The notes under the pieces: generated by a model
What the model was told of the DNA's origin: nothing
What the model saw: the letters and a program-made list of their open reading frames with translations, nothing else
Databases searched by the model: none
From: Mycolicibacterium sp. ND9-15
GTDB taxonomy: Bacteria; Actinomycetota; Actinomycetes; Mycobacteriales; Mycobacteriaceae
Direction of reading: 5' to 3'
Assembly (NCBI RefSeq): GCF_035918395.1
Contig: NZ_CP142362.1
Location: 4,439,501 to 4,503,500 of the forward strand
Length of the DNA stretch: 64,000 nt
Translations under genes and position numbers: made by a program
Shown: in pieces, positions 1-7,650 of the stretch
Layout: the number at the start of each line of letters is the position of its first letter
Numbering within the stretch: the stretch's first letter is position 1

Positions 1-2
1 AA

Positions 3-179
3 GTGGCCGATGTTCCCGGCCCGAAGATCCTCGAACTCGGATGCGGTCTCGGCGGGTTGTCGCGCATGCTGTTGGAGACCCACCCCACCGCTGAGATGAC
101 TGATCGGCAACCCAACCGGATCGTGGCTGTCAGGGCCGGGATGACGGGGGAGTCGCCCGTCTTCGCCGGCCCCGGATAA
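3..179 (+). pseudogene. Class I SAM methyltransferase fragment, fused to unrelated sequence
   Basis: The open frame entering from the left edge reads VADVPGPKILELGCGLGG at its start, which is the strand-1 and glycine-rich motif I of class I SAM-dependent methyltransferases, followed by SRMLLETHPTAEMT. After about residue 33 the reading no longer resembles a methyltransferase and stops at 177-179. A real family member would continue for 150-250 residues, so this is a truncated 5' region. The break lies near position 100. The upstream part of the gene is outside the window. Confidence 0.55.
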
Positions 180-243
180 TGCGAAAGACCTGAACAGTGC
201 GAAAGACAGTGCACGACAACAATAGCAGCCCGAAGGCGAGGAC

Positions 244-405
244 GACGTACCCGCCGAGTTGGTTGGTCGCATGATGAAGGCCAATCCGATCCCTCGGCCG
301 TGGATCATGCCTGAGGACGTCAGTCGCGGGCTGATGTATCTGATCACCGACCAAGGGGTCATCACCGGTAGCGTCCTCGAAATCGGACTGGGCGGCATCG
401 CCTGA
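244..405 (+). pseudogene. C-terminal fragment of a short-chain dehydrogenase (mycofactocin-coupled SDR type)
   Basis: The frame from about 244 to the stop at 403-405 encodes roughly 53 residues containing NPIPRPWIMPEDVSR and ending ITGSVLEIGLGGIA. These are typical of the last 50 residues of mycobacterial SDRs: the P-W-hydrophobic-P-E-D segment followed by the G-x-V-L-x-V-x-x-G end. The Rossmann GxxxGxG segment and the YxxxK active site are absent, and an in-frame stop lies at 223-225. It is a remnant. Between it and the methyltransferase fragment a 10-bp direct repeat, TGCGAAAGAC, occurs at 180-189 and 198-207, in about 65 bp of otherwise unassigned DNA. Confidence 0.55.
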
Positions 406-452
406 ATCCACTGACGGTCACGATTCGATATCTCGGAATTTGCTGAGTCAGT

Positions 453-471
453 TCTCAGTTCACTCTCAGCC
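453..471 (+). promoter_or_regulatory. MprA-box-like direct repeat upstream of pepD
   Basis: Two 8-bp near-identical units, TCTCAGTT (453-460) and TCTCAGCC (464-471), are separated by three bases. This layout matches the described mycobacterial MprA box (two loosely conserved 8-bp direct repeats in 19 bp), which controls pepD in M. tuberculosis. It lies 66 bp before the pepD start. Binding by MprA is inferred from spacing and target gene; no mprAB genes are visible in the window. Confidence 0.55.
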
Positions 472-536
472 AATGCAGGAACCCTGTGCTGAGGCCATGT
501 GGGCTGATCGACGATTCAGAAAGAGAAGAAGAACAA

Positions 537-1847
537 ATGACCAACACTCCGCGGTATTCCACGGATCAGCCCCCGAGCTTCGCTGCGGGACAGCCGTATC
601 TGGGAGCCCAGACTCATGTCCCCTCGCATCTGCGTTATGAGTGGCGCTACGGCCATCAGCAGCCCTATGGCTCGAATCATTCTGCGGGGCAGGCTGATAC
701 GGTTCCAATCCCGAGGGTTCAACTGAAGAAGTCTCGGCGCGGCGCGATTGTCGCCGGCGCTGTCGCCGCTGCGGTGGTGGGCGGCGGGCTCGGTGTCGCC
801 GTCGCGGGCATCGATGACCGCACGGACGACGCGACCCCCATGCAGTCACCCATCGCCGAGGCGCCCGTCACACCTCGCGCGGCCGCCGCTGCGCCCGCGG
901 GCACGGTGGAGGAGGTCGCGGCCAGGGTGCTGCCCAGCGTCGTCCAGTTGAAGATCGACCTGGGAGGTGAGGGCCCTTCGGGTTCGGGAATCGTATTGAG
1001 CGACGACGGGCTCATCCTCACCAACAACCACGTGGTGGCTCCCGTGGCCGACAGCGGTCGCGGAACATACCCCTCCTCGCTGCGCGGCGAACCCACGGCA
1101 ACCGTGGCGTTCTCCGACGGCCAAACCGCACCGTTCAGCGTTGTCGGGACTGACCCATCGGGCGACCTGGCGGTCGTTCGCGCCGAGGGTGTCTCCGGAT
1201 TGACCCCCATCGCCCTGGGATCTTCGGGCGATGTGAAGGTCGGCGAGCAGGTCGTCGCGATCGGATCTCCGCTCGGTCTGCAGGGGACGGTGACCACCGG
1301 CATCGTCAGTGCGCTGAACCGGCCGGTGTTCGCCGGCGACGGGTCGGGCGGAGATGTCACCGTGCTCAACGCGATCCAGACCGACGCCGCGGTGAATCCT
1401 GGAAACTCCGGTGGCCCGCTGGTGAACATGGGCGGTGAGTTGATTGGCGTGAACTCCGCGATCGCAAGCATGGGCAGCAGCGGGCCCGGCGGTCAAAGCG
1501 GTTCGATCGGACTGGGTTTCGCGATCCCTGTCGATCAGGCCAAGCGCGTCGCCCAGGAATTGGTCACCACGGGCACCGCCAGTCATGGTGCGCTCGGGGT
1601 GAAGCTCGGCACGGCTGGCGCCAAGAGCGGTGGTGCGGTCGTCGCTGTCGTCGACGGTGGCCCCGCAGCGGAAGCCGGACTGCCGAGCGAAGCGGTGATC
1701 ACCAAGGTCGACAACCAGGTGATCGACGGCCCGGAAGCGCTCGTCGCGGCGATTCGGTCGCGTGCGCCCGGTGACACCGTTTCTGTCACCTATCGCATCG
1801 CCTCGGGCGCGGCTCAGACCGCTCAGGTGACCCTGGGCGAGGCGTAA
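537..1847 (+). CDS. pepD: PepD/HtrA-family membrane-anchored serine protease with PDZ domain
   Basis: A 436-residue S1C serine protease of the envelope quality-control type. Residues 1-68 are a Pro/Gln/Tyr-rich cytoplasmic stretch, 69-92 a single membrane segment, about 125-335 the trypsin-like domain and about 345-430 a PDZ domain. The catalytic triad is visible: His165 in TNNHVV, Asp210 in DPSGDLAVV and Ser291 in NPGNSGGPL. The ATG at 537 is preferred over the in-frame one at 486 because a purine-rich site precedes it and MTNTPRYS resembles the MTNHPRYS I recall from M. tuberculosis PepD. It is not next to mprAB or moaB here, so it may be a paralogue or a relocated copy. The likely role is degradation or refolding of misfolded periplasmic and wall proteins under envelope stress. 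Confidence 0.9.
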   Translation: MTNTPRYSTDQPPSFAAGQPYLGAQTHVPSHLRYEWRYGHQQPYGSNHSAGQADTVPIPRVQLKKSRRGAIVAGAVAAAVVGGGLGVAVAGIDDRTDDATPMQSPIAEAPVTPRAAAAAPAGTVEEVAARVLPSVVQLKIDLGGEGPSGSGIVLSDDGLILTNNHVVAPVADSGRGTYPSSLRGEPTATVAFSDGQTAPFSVVGTDPSGDLAVVRAEGVSGLTPIALGSSGDVKVGEQVVAIGSPLGLQGTVTTGIVSALNRPVFAGDGSGGDVTVLNAIQTDAAVNPGNSGGPLVNMGGELIGVNSAIASMGSSGPGGQSGSIGLGFAIPVDQAKRVAQELVTTGTASHGALGVKLGTAGAKSGGAVVAVVDGGPAAEAGLPSEAVITKVDNQVIDGPEALVAAIRSRAPGDTVSVTYRIASGAAQTAQVTLGEA

Positions 1848-1950
1848 TCTCCGCGGACCGATTGGGCCTTGTCGGAGAGCCGCGTCAGAAGTTACGGGCG
1901 TCCATTAGGAGCCGGATCGACCGCGGCGCCACCGCTCACAGTCGGGGCGG

Positions 1951-3621
1951 CTACCGAACCGGTCGGAGCACGACTACCCCGGGGACAGTCTGCAGATAGT
2001 CGAACAACGGGGTGTCGACCACCTTGCCGTCGGACTGCAATGACGACGCGTTGCGCAGCACCGGCCCGTCAGGCGTGTCGATGAAGATGCCGACATGCGT
2101 GACGTCCAGCCCGCCGTCCTCGGCATACGCTCCGATGTAGTCACCGGTGCGCAATTCGCTCAAAGCCGTGTTGTCGAAATGGTCGCTCGGAATGTGCGAG
2201 ACGGTTCGAGGGACGACCGGCAGGCCGGGCAGGTACTCACCGCCGGAGTCCTTCTGGTTCAGGTTTTTCTGTACTTGGATCGCGTTGGCGCTCAGAGTCG
2301 TAGTGATATCGGTTGCGACCGCAGGCGCTGCCGCAGCCCAGTCCGTGAAGAAGTGTCTGCGGTTCGCAAAGCCCACGACACCGTCTTTATAACGCACCTC
2401 CATCAACGCGGTGATGAACTGGTCGCGGTTGCCCGCCCGCTTGAGCGCCTCGACGTAATCGGCATACGTGAAACAGTCCACCGTCGACAACTCGACCACC
2501 AGCTTCTCGGGCTGAGTCGCTGAACCGACGAGAGTGTCTGCGCCATAAGGTGTCCCGAGGAACTGCCGCGAGATCACGTCGGCCTGTTCAGGCGGTCCCG
2601 CGCCGGCCGCGCCGTTCCTGATGGTGAGCAACTTCTCCAGGATCTGCGCGCTCTGGTCGGAGATCTGCACATCGGCCGATGACTTGGAAACCGTAGCAAG
2701 GTATTTCGTGACAGGAATCACGAAGTCCTCCGAATAGCCGACCGGTAGCAGCACGTCGCCCGCCGTCGTCAGGTAGTGAACGTCCCACCGATGATAGCCG
2801 CCGAACGCGGCGGGGTCGGCGGCCATCGCGTCGGCGTAGTCGGTGATCGCTCGCACATAGTTGTTCGAGTTGTTGTACCGGTATAGGGCGTAATCGCGGT
2901 CCCTGGCGAACCCGTTGGCGGCGAGGTAGCGTCCCGCCGCCATGATGCTGTCGCGAGGCGAGTGGATATCCCCGCCGGCGCCGAACGCGGCGAATGTCGA
3001 GGGCATGAACTGCATCGGGCCCTGCGCACCCGCGGTGCTCACCCCGGCGACCCGCCCGAAGGCGGTTTCGACGAGGTTTATCGCAGCCAGAAAGTTCCAG
3101 GGGACGCCGAACTCCGATTCGGCCTGGCGGTAGTAACCCATCAATTCGGCCGCCGGTGTGGGCGCGACGATCCGCCAGGCCGGCAGCGTGTCTTTCGGCC
3201 TGCTCATCACGCCGAGTTCTCGGCGCGCGTCGACATTGTGGTCGTAGATCGTCAAGAGCTCGGACGGAATCCGCGGGCGAACGACGGGATCCCATTCGGG
3301 ATGCCGTCCGATGGCGCGGTAGGCCGCCTGCTGCCGTTGCGCCGCCGCCGTCAGCACCGCCTCGGACGACGACGGGTCTCGCAACGCGCCCTCGTCGGCC
3401 ACCAGATCGTTGGCGATGTGTATCGGGTCGGACGCGAGTTCGCGGCGCGGCGACTCGGGGGCGGGCGGGGACGGAAGCGCGGCAGCCGGCGCGGCGGTCG
3501 TCGTGGTCGCTGTGCCCGGCCCGTCCGGGCTTGAGCATCCGACGAGGGCGAACAAGATCATCGCGATGCCCGCGACAGCAGCAATCCTGGCGGCGTCGAG
3601 ACGGGGCGCGCGGGCAATCAT
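1951..3621 (-). CDS. Lipoprotein with lytic transglycosylase (SLT) domain fused to a DUF1460 amidase-like domain
   Basis: A 556-residue predicted lipoprotein. The N-terminus has a signal peptide ending in the lipobox LVGC with Cys29. Residues about 165-270 form an SLT-type lytic transglycosylase domain: FLAAINLVETAFGRV with probable catalytic Glu185, then GAQGPMQFMPSTF and a YNNSNNYV region. Residues about 345-556 match DUF1460, an NlpC/P60-fold amidase-like family, with candidate nucleophile Cys383 in TVDCFTYADY and candidate His509 in DVTHVGIF. One outer-face enzyme could therefore cut both the glycan strand and the peptide or amide side of peptidoglycan. It is convergent with pepD and followed upstream by the DUF732 gene on the same strand. 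Confidence 0.85.
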   Translation of the reverse strand: MIARAPRLDAARIAAVAGIAMILFALVGCSSPDGPGTATTTTAAPAAALPSPPAPESPRRELASDPIHIANDLVADEGALRDPSSSEAVLTAAAQRQQAAYRAIGRHPEWDPVVRPRIPSELLTIYDHNVDARRELGVMSRPKDTLPAWRIVAPTPAAELMGYYRQAESEFGVPWNFLAAINLVETAFGRVAGVSTAGAQGPMQFMPSTFAAFGAGGDIHSPRDSIMAAGRYLAANGFARDRDYALYRYNNSNNYVRAITDYADAMAADPAAFGGYHRWDVHYLTTAGDVLLPVGYSEDFVIPVTKYLATVSKSSADVQISDQSAQILEKLLTIRNGAAGAGPPEQADVISRQFLGTPYGADTLVGSATQPEKLVVELSTVDCFTYADYVEALKRAGNRDQFITALMEVRYKDGVVGFANRRHFFTDWAAAAPAVATDITTTLSANAIQVQKNLNQKDSGGEYLPGLPVVPRTVSHIPSDHFDNTALSELRTGDYIGAYAEDGGLDVTHVGIFIDTPDGPVLRNASSLQSDGKVVDTPLFDYLQTVPGVVVLRPVR

Positions 3622-3671
3622 TGCCGTCGGAGTCTAGCGCGGCCCGCCCGCGGAGTACTCGCGTCAGCGGT

Positions 3672-3974
3672 TCAGGTTTGGAGCGGATCCGGACAGAGGT
3701 ACAGCCGGGCACCGGCGACGATGAAGTTCGACAGCGTTTCGTCGTTCGTCGTGAGGTCCAACTTCTCGGCCGCGGCAGCCGGATCGGCACCACGCTCGAG
3801 CTGAGCGCATACGTCGCGGGCGAGCGTGGTCAAGGTTGCGCAGTCACCCGTGAAACCCACCGAGGTCATGCTGCGGCAGAGGTCGTCCTCCGGTGATGCG
3901 GTGGCGTGCGGTGCGGCCAGTAGTGAGCCCACTACTGCCGCCAACAGTGCTGTAAGTCGCGCAAGCGTGGTCAT
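3672..3974 (-). CDS. Small secreted DUF732-family protein
   Basis: A 100-residue protein with an N-terminal signal peptide (hydrophobic core about residues 5-20, cleavage near ATAS) and a mature part containing four cysteines in a pattern typical of the mycobacterial DUF732 family (DLCRSM, GDCATL, DVCAQL, YLCPDP). Members are small exported proteins of unknown function. It lies 50 bp upstream of the SLT/DUF1460 lipoprotein on the same strand and could be co-transcribed with it. It is divergent from the acyl-CoA dehydrogenase; the 130-bp gap between them should carry both promoters, but I see no clear motif. Confidence 0.8.
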   Translation of the reverse strand: MTTLARLTALLAAVVGSLLAAPHATASPEDDLCRSMTSVGFTGDCATLTTLARDVCAQLERGADPAAAAEKLDLTTNDETLSNFIVAGARLYLCPDPLQT

Positions 3975-4104
3975 GTCAGGTCCTTCCTATCGCTCCATTA
4001 CCCCGTTCGGGCCGCGGCACGCAGGATCGGATGCAGATTGAGACGGGGGCGTTACCGAGCCCGATTGCTGCGTCACGTCAGTGGCGGGATGACAGACTGC
4101 GATC

Positions 4105-5385
4105 ATGGCGTGGGACTTCAGCACCGAACCGGAGTTTCAACAAAAGCTGGACTGGGTCAAGCGGTTCTGCGAGGAGAAGGTCGAGCCGCTCGACCACGTG
4201 TTCCCGCATGCTGTGCGCCTACCCGACCCGGCGGTCAAAGCCTACGTGCGCGAGTTGCAGCAGGAGGTCAAGGACCAGGGACTGTGGGCCATCTTCCTCG
4301 ACGAGGAACTCGGCGGACCGGGCTTCGGGCAGCTCAAGCTCGGCCTGCTCAACGAGATCATCGGCCGCTACGCCGGTGCCCCGCACATGTTCGGCGCCTC
4401 GGCCCCGGACACCGGCAACATGGAGATGCTGGCCGCCTACGGCACCGAGGAACAGAAGGAACGCTGGCTCAAGCCGCTGCTCAACCAGGACATGTTCTCG
4501 GCGTACTCGATGACCGAACCGCAGGGCGGCAGCGATCCGAACCTGTTCAGGACCCACGCCGTCCGCGACGGCGGTGAATGGGTGATCAACGGCGAGAAGT
4601 GGTTCACCTCGGCCGGCCGCGTCGCCGACATCCTGTTCGTCATGTGCACCAACGGGATGTTCGTGGTCCCGCGCAACACGCCGGGTGTGGAGATCATGCC
4701 CGAGCCGCGCAACCACAACCACATCGTCTACCGCGATGTGCGGGTGCCCCTCGACCACCTTCTCGGGCCGGAGAACGGCGCAAAGGTGTTGGCGCAGCGG
4801 CGTCTTGGGGGCGGACGCATCCACCACGCCATGCGTACGATCGCGCAGTGCACGCTGGCCTTCGACATGATGTGCGAGCGAGCGCTGTCCCGCGAATCGC
4901 ACGGCAAGGTCATCGCCGAACACCAGATGGTGCAGGAGAAGATCGCCGAGTCCTACGCGATGATCAAGATGCTGCGCCTGTTCGTCCTCGAGACGGCGTG
5001 GAAGATCGACAACAGCTCCACGCAGGAGGCCCGCACGGAGATCGCCGCCGTCAAGTTCACGATGGCGAAGGTCCTGCGCGAGGTTTCGTTCAACGCGCTG
5101 CACATCCTCGGATCGCTCGGCACCACCGATCTCACCCCGATTCAGGCGATGTATGCCGCGGCGCCGACGATGGGCATCGCCGACGGTGTCGACGAGGTGC
5201 ACAAGGCCACCGTCGCTCGCCGCGTGCTGCGGGACTACACCCCGCACGACGGTGACTTCCCGACCGAGTTCCTGCCGTACAAGCGGGAGCAGGCGCGCCA
5301 GAAGATGCAGCCCGTGCTCGACGCCCGCCCTGACTTGGCGGCCGCCGCCGACGCGTACCAGAAGTATCTGTCGCGACGCCGATAG
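4105..5385 (+). CDS. Acyl-CoA dehydrogenase (FadE family)
   Basis: A 426-residue flavoprotein that would introduce a trans-2,3 double bond into an acyl-CoA and pass electrons to an ETF. The helical N-terminal domain is followed by the FAD/substrate beta domain with YSMTEPQGGSDPNLF at about 134-148 and GEWVINGEKWFTSAG, then the C-terminal helical domain. It belongs to the larger, FadE-like subgroup common in mycobacteria, often active on long or branched or CoA-linked ring substrates. The substrate cannot be told from sequence. It stands alone on the plus strand with the start ATG at 4105. Confidence 0.88.
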   Translation: MAWDFSTEPEFQQKLDWVKRFCEEKVEPLDHVFPHAVRLPDPAVKAYVRELQQEVKDQGLWAIFLDEELGGPGFGQLKLGLLNEIIGRYAGAPHMFGASAPDTGNMEMLAAYGTEEQKERWLKPLLNQDMFSAYSMTEPQGGSDPNLFRTHAVRDGGEWVINGEKWFTSAGRVADILFVMCTNGMFVVPRNTPGVEIMPEPRNHNHIVYRDVRVPLDHLLGPENGAKVLAQRRLGGGRIHHAMRTIAQCTLAFDMMCERALSRESHGKVIAEHQMVQEKIAESYAMIKMLRLFVLETAWKIDNSSTQEARTEIAAVKFTMAKVLREVSFNALHILGSLGTTDLTPIQAMYAAAPTMGIADGVDEVHKATVARRVLRDYTPHDGDFPTEFLPYKREQARQKMQPVLDARPDLAAAADAYQKYLSRRR

Positions 5386-5409
5386 CGCACGTGCAGCGGT
5401 CCCCAGTAG

Positions 5410-5526
5410 TCAGTTATCGAGGCGCGTCAACGCCGCCGCGATCATCTGCGTGTCGGGTTGGATGCGCTCTTCGGGTAGCCTGCCCCAGGCTCGCGTCCCC
5501 TTGCGCACCAGCCATCCGTAAACCAC
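5410..5526 (-). CDS. Possible small protein, 38 residues
   Basis: An open frame from a GTG at 5526 encodes VVYGWLVRKGTRAW followed by a charged, regular-looking tail ending in LTRLDN. Its composition reads more like protein than a shadow frame, and no longer gene lies opposite. There is no clear ribosome binding site and only 33 bp separate it from the divergent membrane-protein start, so it may equally be a C-terminal remnant of a lost gene whose frame continues further upstream. I do not recognise a family. Confidence 0.25.
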   Translation of the reverse strand: MVYGWLVRKGTRAWGRLPEERIQPDTQMIAAALTRLDN

Positions 5527-5559
5527 CGAATGACGGTAAGTCGCGCCTAGGGTGAAGTC

Positions 5560-5748
5560 ATGCGGATTGCCATCGCCATTTTGGGTGTGATTGTCGCGTT
5601 GTTCGGCCTGCTGTTCACGCTGCAGGGCTTCGGCGTCGTCGGCGGTAGCCCGATGAGCAACACGACCACCTGGTCGATCCTCGGGCCGATCATCGCGTTG
5701 TTCGGTCTCGCCCTGGCGGTGGGTGGTTTCCGTCGCCGCAAGCCATGA
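5560..5748 (+). CDS. Small two-helix membrane protein
   Basis: A 62-residue protein with two hydrophobic helices (about residues 3-24 and 38-57) joined by a short polar loop GGSPMSNTTTW, ending in a positively charged GGFRRRKP, which suggests the C-terminus is cytoplasmic. An AGGGTGAAG site sits just before the ATG at 5560. Proteins of this size and layout are common and uncharacterised in mycobacteria. Nothing in the neighbourhood indicates a partner. Confidence 0.65.
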   Translation: MRIAIAILGVIVALFGLLFTLQGFGVVGGSPMSNTTTWSILGPIIALFGLALAVGGFRRRKP

Positions 5749-5878
5749 CTCGCGAAACGGGGGCCCGTCTTCCGCGCCATTAGTTTTGAGTTGACTTCGC
5801 TGAACCGTGGCGGGTACGGCCGCCGGGTGTAACACCTCGGTAGTCCGCGCGATGAATTCTGTGAGACCGGAGCGTTGG

Positions 5879-5904
5879 GGAAGCGCCTCGTAGCGCTCGC
5901 TTCC
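5879..5904 (+). repeat. Inverted repeat in the leader of the proline-rich envelope gene
   Basis: Arms GGAAGCG (5879-5885) and CGCTTCC (5898-5904) pair perfectly around a 12-base loop, 73 bp before the next start codon and just upstream of a C-rich run. It may form an mRNA hairpin or be an operator; no U-tract follows, so it is not an obvious terminator. Function is unknown. Confidence 0.3.
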
Positions 5905-5977
5905 GTCTCGGCGACGACACCCCCCCCGTCGCAGGCGCGCGATGCGCCAACCAGGCAAAGAAGGGAGTGGATGCACG

Positions 5978-7591
5978 ATGCGTGCTCCGCTGGATTATTA
6001 CCGTAAGCAAGGCGTCGCCGTGTTGGCGTCGGGAGTCGTGATTTCGCTGACCGCGCTGACGGCTGGGGTCGTGCCGGCCGTTGCGGAGCCGAATTCCGAC
6101 GACGTCGTCACGACGGTTGCGCCCAAACCCCAGCCGAAATCCCAGCCGAAATCCGAAGCGAGCTCTCCCGAGCCGGAGGTAGCCACCGAGCGGCCGGCCC
6201 CGTCTCCCGAGCGCGAAGCTCCGGTCACCCAGGTCGTGCCGCGGACGCAGGCACCGCAGAGGCAGGCACCGCAGACGCAGGTCGCCGAACCTGAACCCGA
6301 GTCGCCGACCGTCGCTCCGCCGAAGACCAGCGTCGCGGTGCAGGGCACCCCGCCCCCCGGGCCCCCGATGGTAGAGCGCACCCCGGCGACATCGGCCGCG
6401 CCCTCTACCACCGGTGCTGCCCCGGCGATCACTCGCGAAACCGAGGAGTCGACCGAGGCCCCCGAGTCGGCTATGACGTCCACCGCTCGGTCCGCGGCGC
6501 TTGCGCCGGCTACGGACAGCGAAACACCGAGCTCCAGCGACAAGACCAGCGAGAAGACCGTGGCGGAGACTGCCGCCGGTGAGCAGACCGCTGTGGAGTC
6601 CGACACCCCGACGGTGTCGATCGAGCGGGCCGCCAAGGAGATTGAGACACTGGCGCCCGAAACGCTCGAGGCGCCGGCCGAAGACGTCCGGCTCGCCAAG
6701 GACGCGAAACCGGTCTTCGAACCGCAGCCCCCGCCCGCACCCGAACAGGACATCGACGCGTTCAAAGAGTCGGTCGACCTGACGGTCGGGCTGAACGGCA
6801 ACGAAGCCAGCGCCAACGCGAAGGCAGAGCTGAAAGCCAAGCGCGACCGCGACTTCGAGCTGGTCAGCAATGTGCGCCAGTGGCGGCCGGAGTGGATCGA
6901 TTACGACGAGTACTACCGCCCGGTGCTGACGAACCCGTTCCGGGCGCCGGTGCGCATCGTCTACGTGTACGACATGCGGCCCCGCATCGCATACATCCCG
7001 CCGCTGACGCGGCTGGTGTTGGAAGCGGCCCGATTCGGGGCCTACAGCTTCACGGCGGCCGTGCTGCGCCCGGTCGTCGCGGCGGCCGACTTCGTGCAGG
7101 CGGCGACCAACATCGCGGTCGGCAGCTTCTTCGGCGGTGGCTACTACCCGGGCGCCGGCCTTCCGTTGCCGCCGCCTCCGCCGCCGGTGCTGCGCTACGA
7201 CAACGTGCCCGTGCTGGTGAACTACTCGAACGCGCGGTACGAGCCGTTCCGGGTACGCCAGATCGTCGACGTCGGCGAGGACCGTGTCTACGGCGGCCGC
7301 AAGGTGTTGCTCGACGGTGCGACGCCGGTTTGGGGCGAATGGACCCAGACCGCTAGCGGTGAGCGGCAATTCGAGGTGCGCAGGACCCAGCAGTTCCCCG
7401 GCCTGGGTGAACCGGCCGAGGGCCCGCTGCCGGGCGACTACCGGTTGCGCCTGGCGTCCGACGAGGCATCGACGGGAGGCCTCACCGGCAGGGACATCTT
7501 CCTGATGGTGGCGGCGGGTGTGATCGGCACGCTGGGCTTCGGCGCGATCGGCCTGGCGTTCTTCCTCGGACGCCGGCGGCCGGAGCACTGA
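5978..7591 (+). CDS. Proline-rich exported envelope protein with C-terminal membrane anchor
   Basis: A 537-residue protein. The N-terminus (Tyr/Lys stretch, then a hydrophobic segment ending near AVAEPNSDD) looks like a signal peptide. About residues 40-270 are low complexity, rich in Pro, Glu, Ala, Thr and Ser with PKPQPKSQPKSE-type runs. About 290-500 is a more ordered domain with aromatic segments such as DYDEYYRPVLTNPFR and a PPPPPPP stretch, followed by a C-terminal membrane helix (DIFLMVAAGVIGTLGFG) and the basic end GRRRPEH. This layout suggests a wall-spanning protein held in the inner membrane. The ATG at 5978 is chosen because GAAGGGAG lies 9-10 bases upstream; an earlier in-frame ATG at 5942 has none. 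No enzymatic motif is recognised. Confidence 0.75.
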   Translation: MRAPLDYYRKQGVAVLASGVVISLTALTAGVVPAVAEPNSDDVVTTVAPKPQPKSQPKSEASSPEPEVATERPAPSPEREAPVTQVVPRTQAPQRQAPQTQVAEPEPESPTVAPPKTSVAVQGTPPPGPPMVERTPATSAAPSTTGAAPAITRETEESTEAPESAMTSTARSAALAPATDSETPSSSDKTSEKTVAETAAGEQTAVESDTPTVSIERAAKEIETLAPETLEAPAEDVRLAKDAKPVFEPQPPPAPEQDIDAFKESVDLTVGLNGNEASANAKAELKAKRDRDFELVSNVRQWRPEWIDYDEYYRPVLTNPFRAPVRIVYVYDMRPRIAYIPPLTRLVLEAARFGAYSFTAAVLRPVVAAADFVQAATNIAVGSFFGGGYYPGAGLPLPPPPPPVLRYDNVPVLVNYSNARYEPFRVRQIVDVGEDRVYGGRKVLLDGATPVWGEWTQTASGERQFEVRRTQQFPGLGEPAEGPLPGDYRLRLASDEASTGGLTGRDIFLMVAAGVIGTLGFGAIGLAFFLGRRRPEH

Positions 7592-7650
7592 GCGGCCGCC
7601 GCCGCAGCGAGAAGGGCGCGCCGCGGCCGACAAGGGTGCATGATGGGGCG

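Noticed and set aside
5942-5977. Upstream in-frame ATG for the proline-rich envelope protein
   Set aside because: No ribosome site, while a good GAAGGGAG precedes the ATG at 5978, which also gives a cleaner signal peptide.
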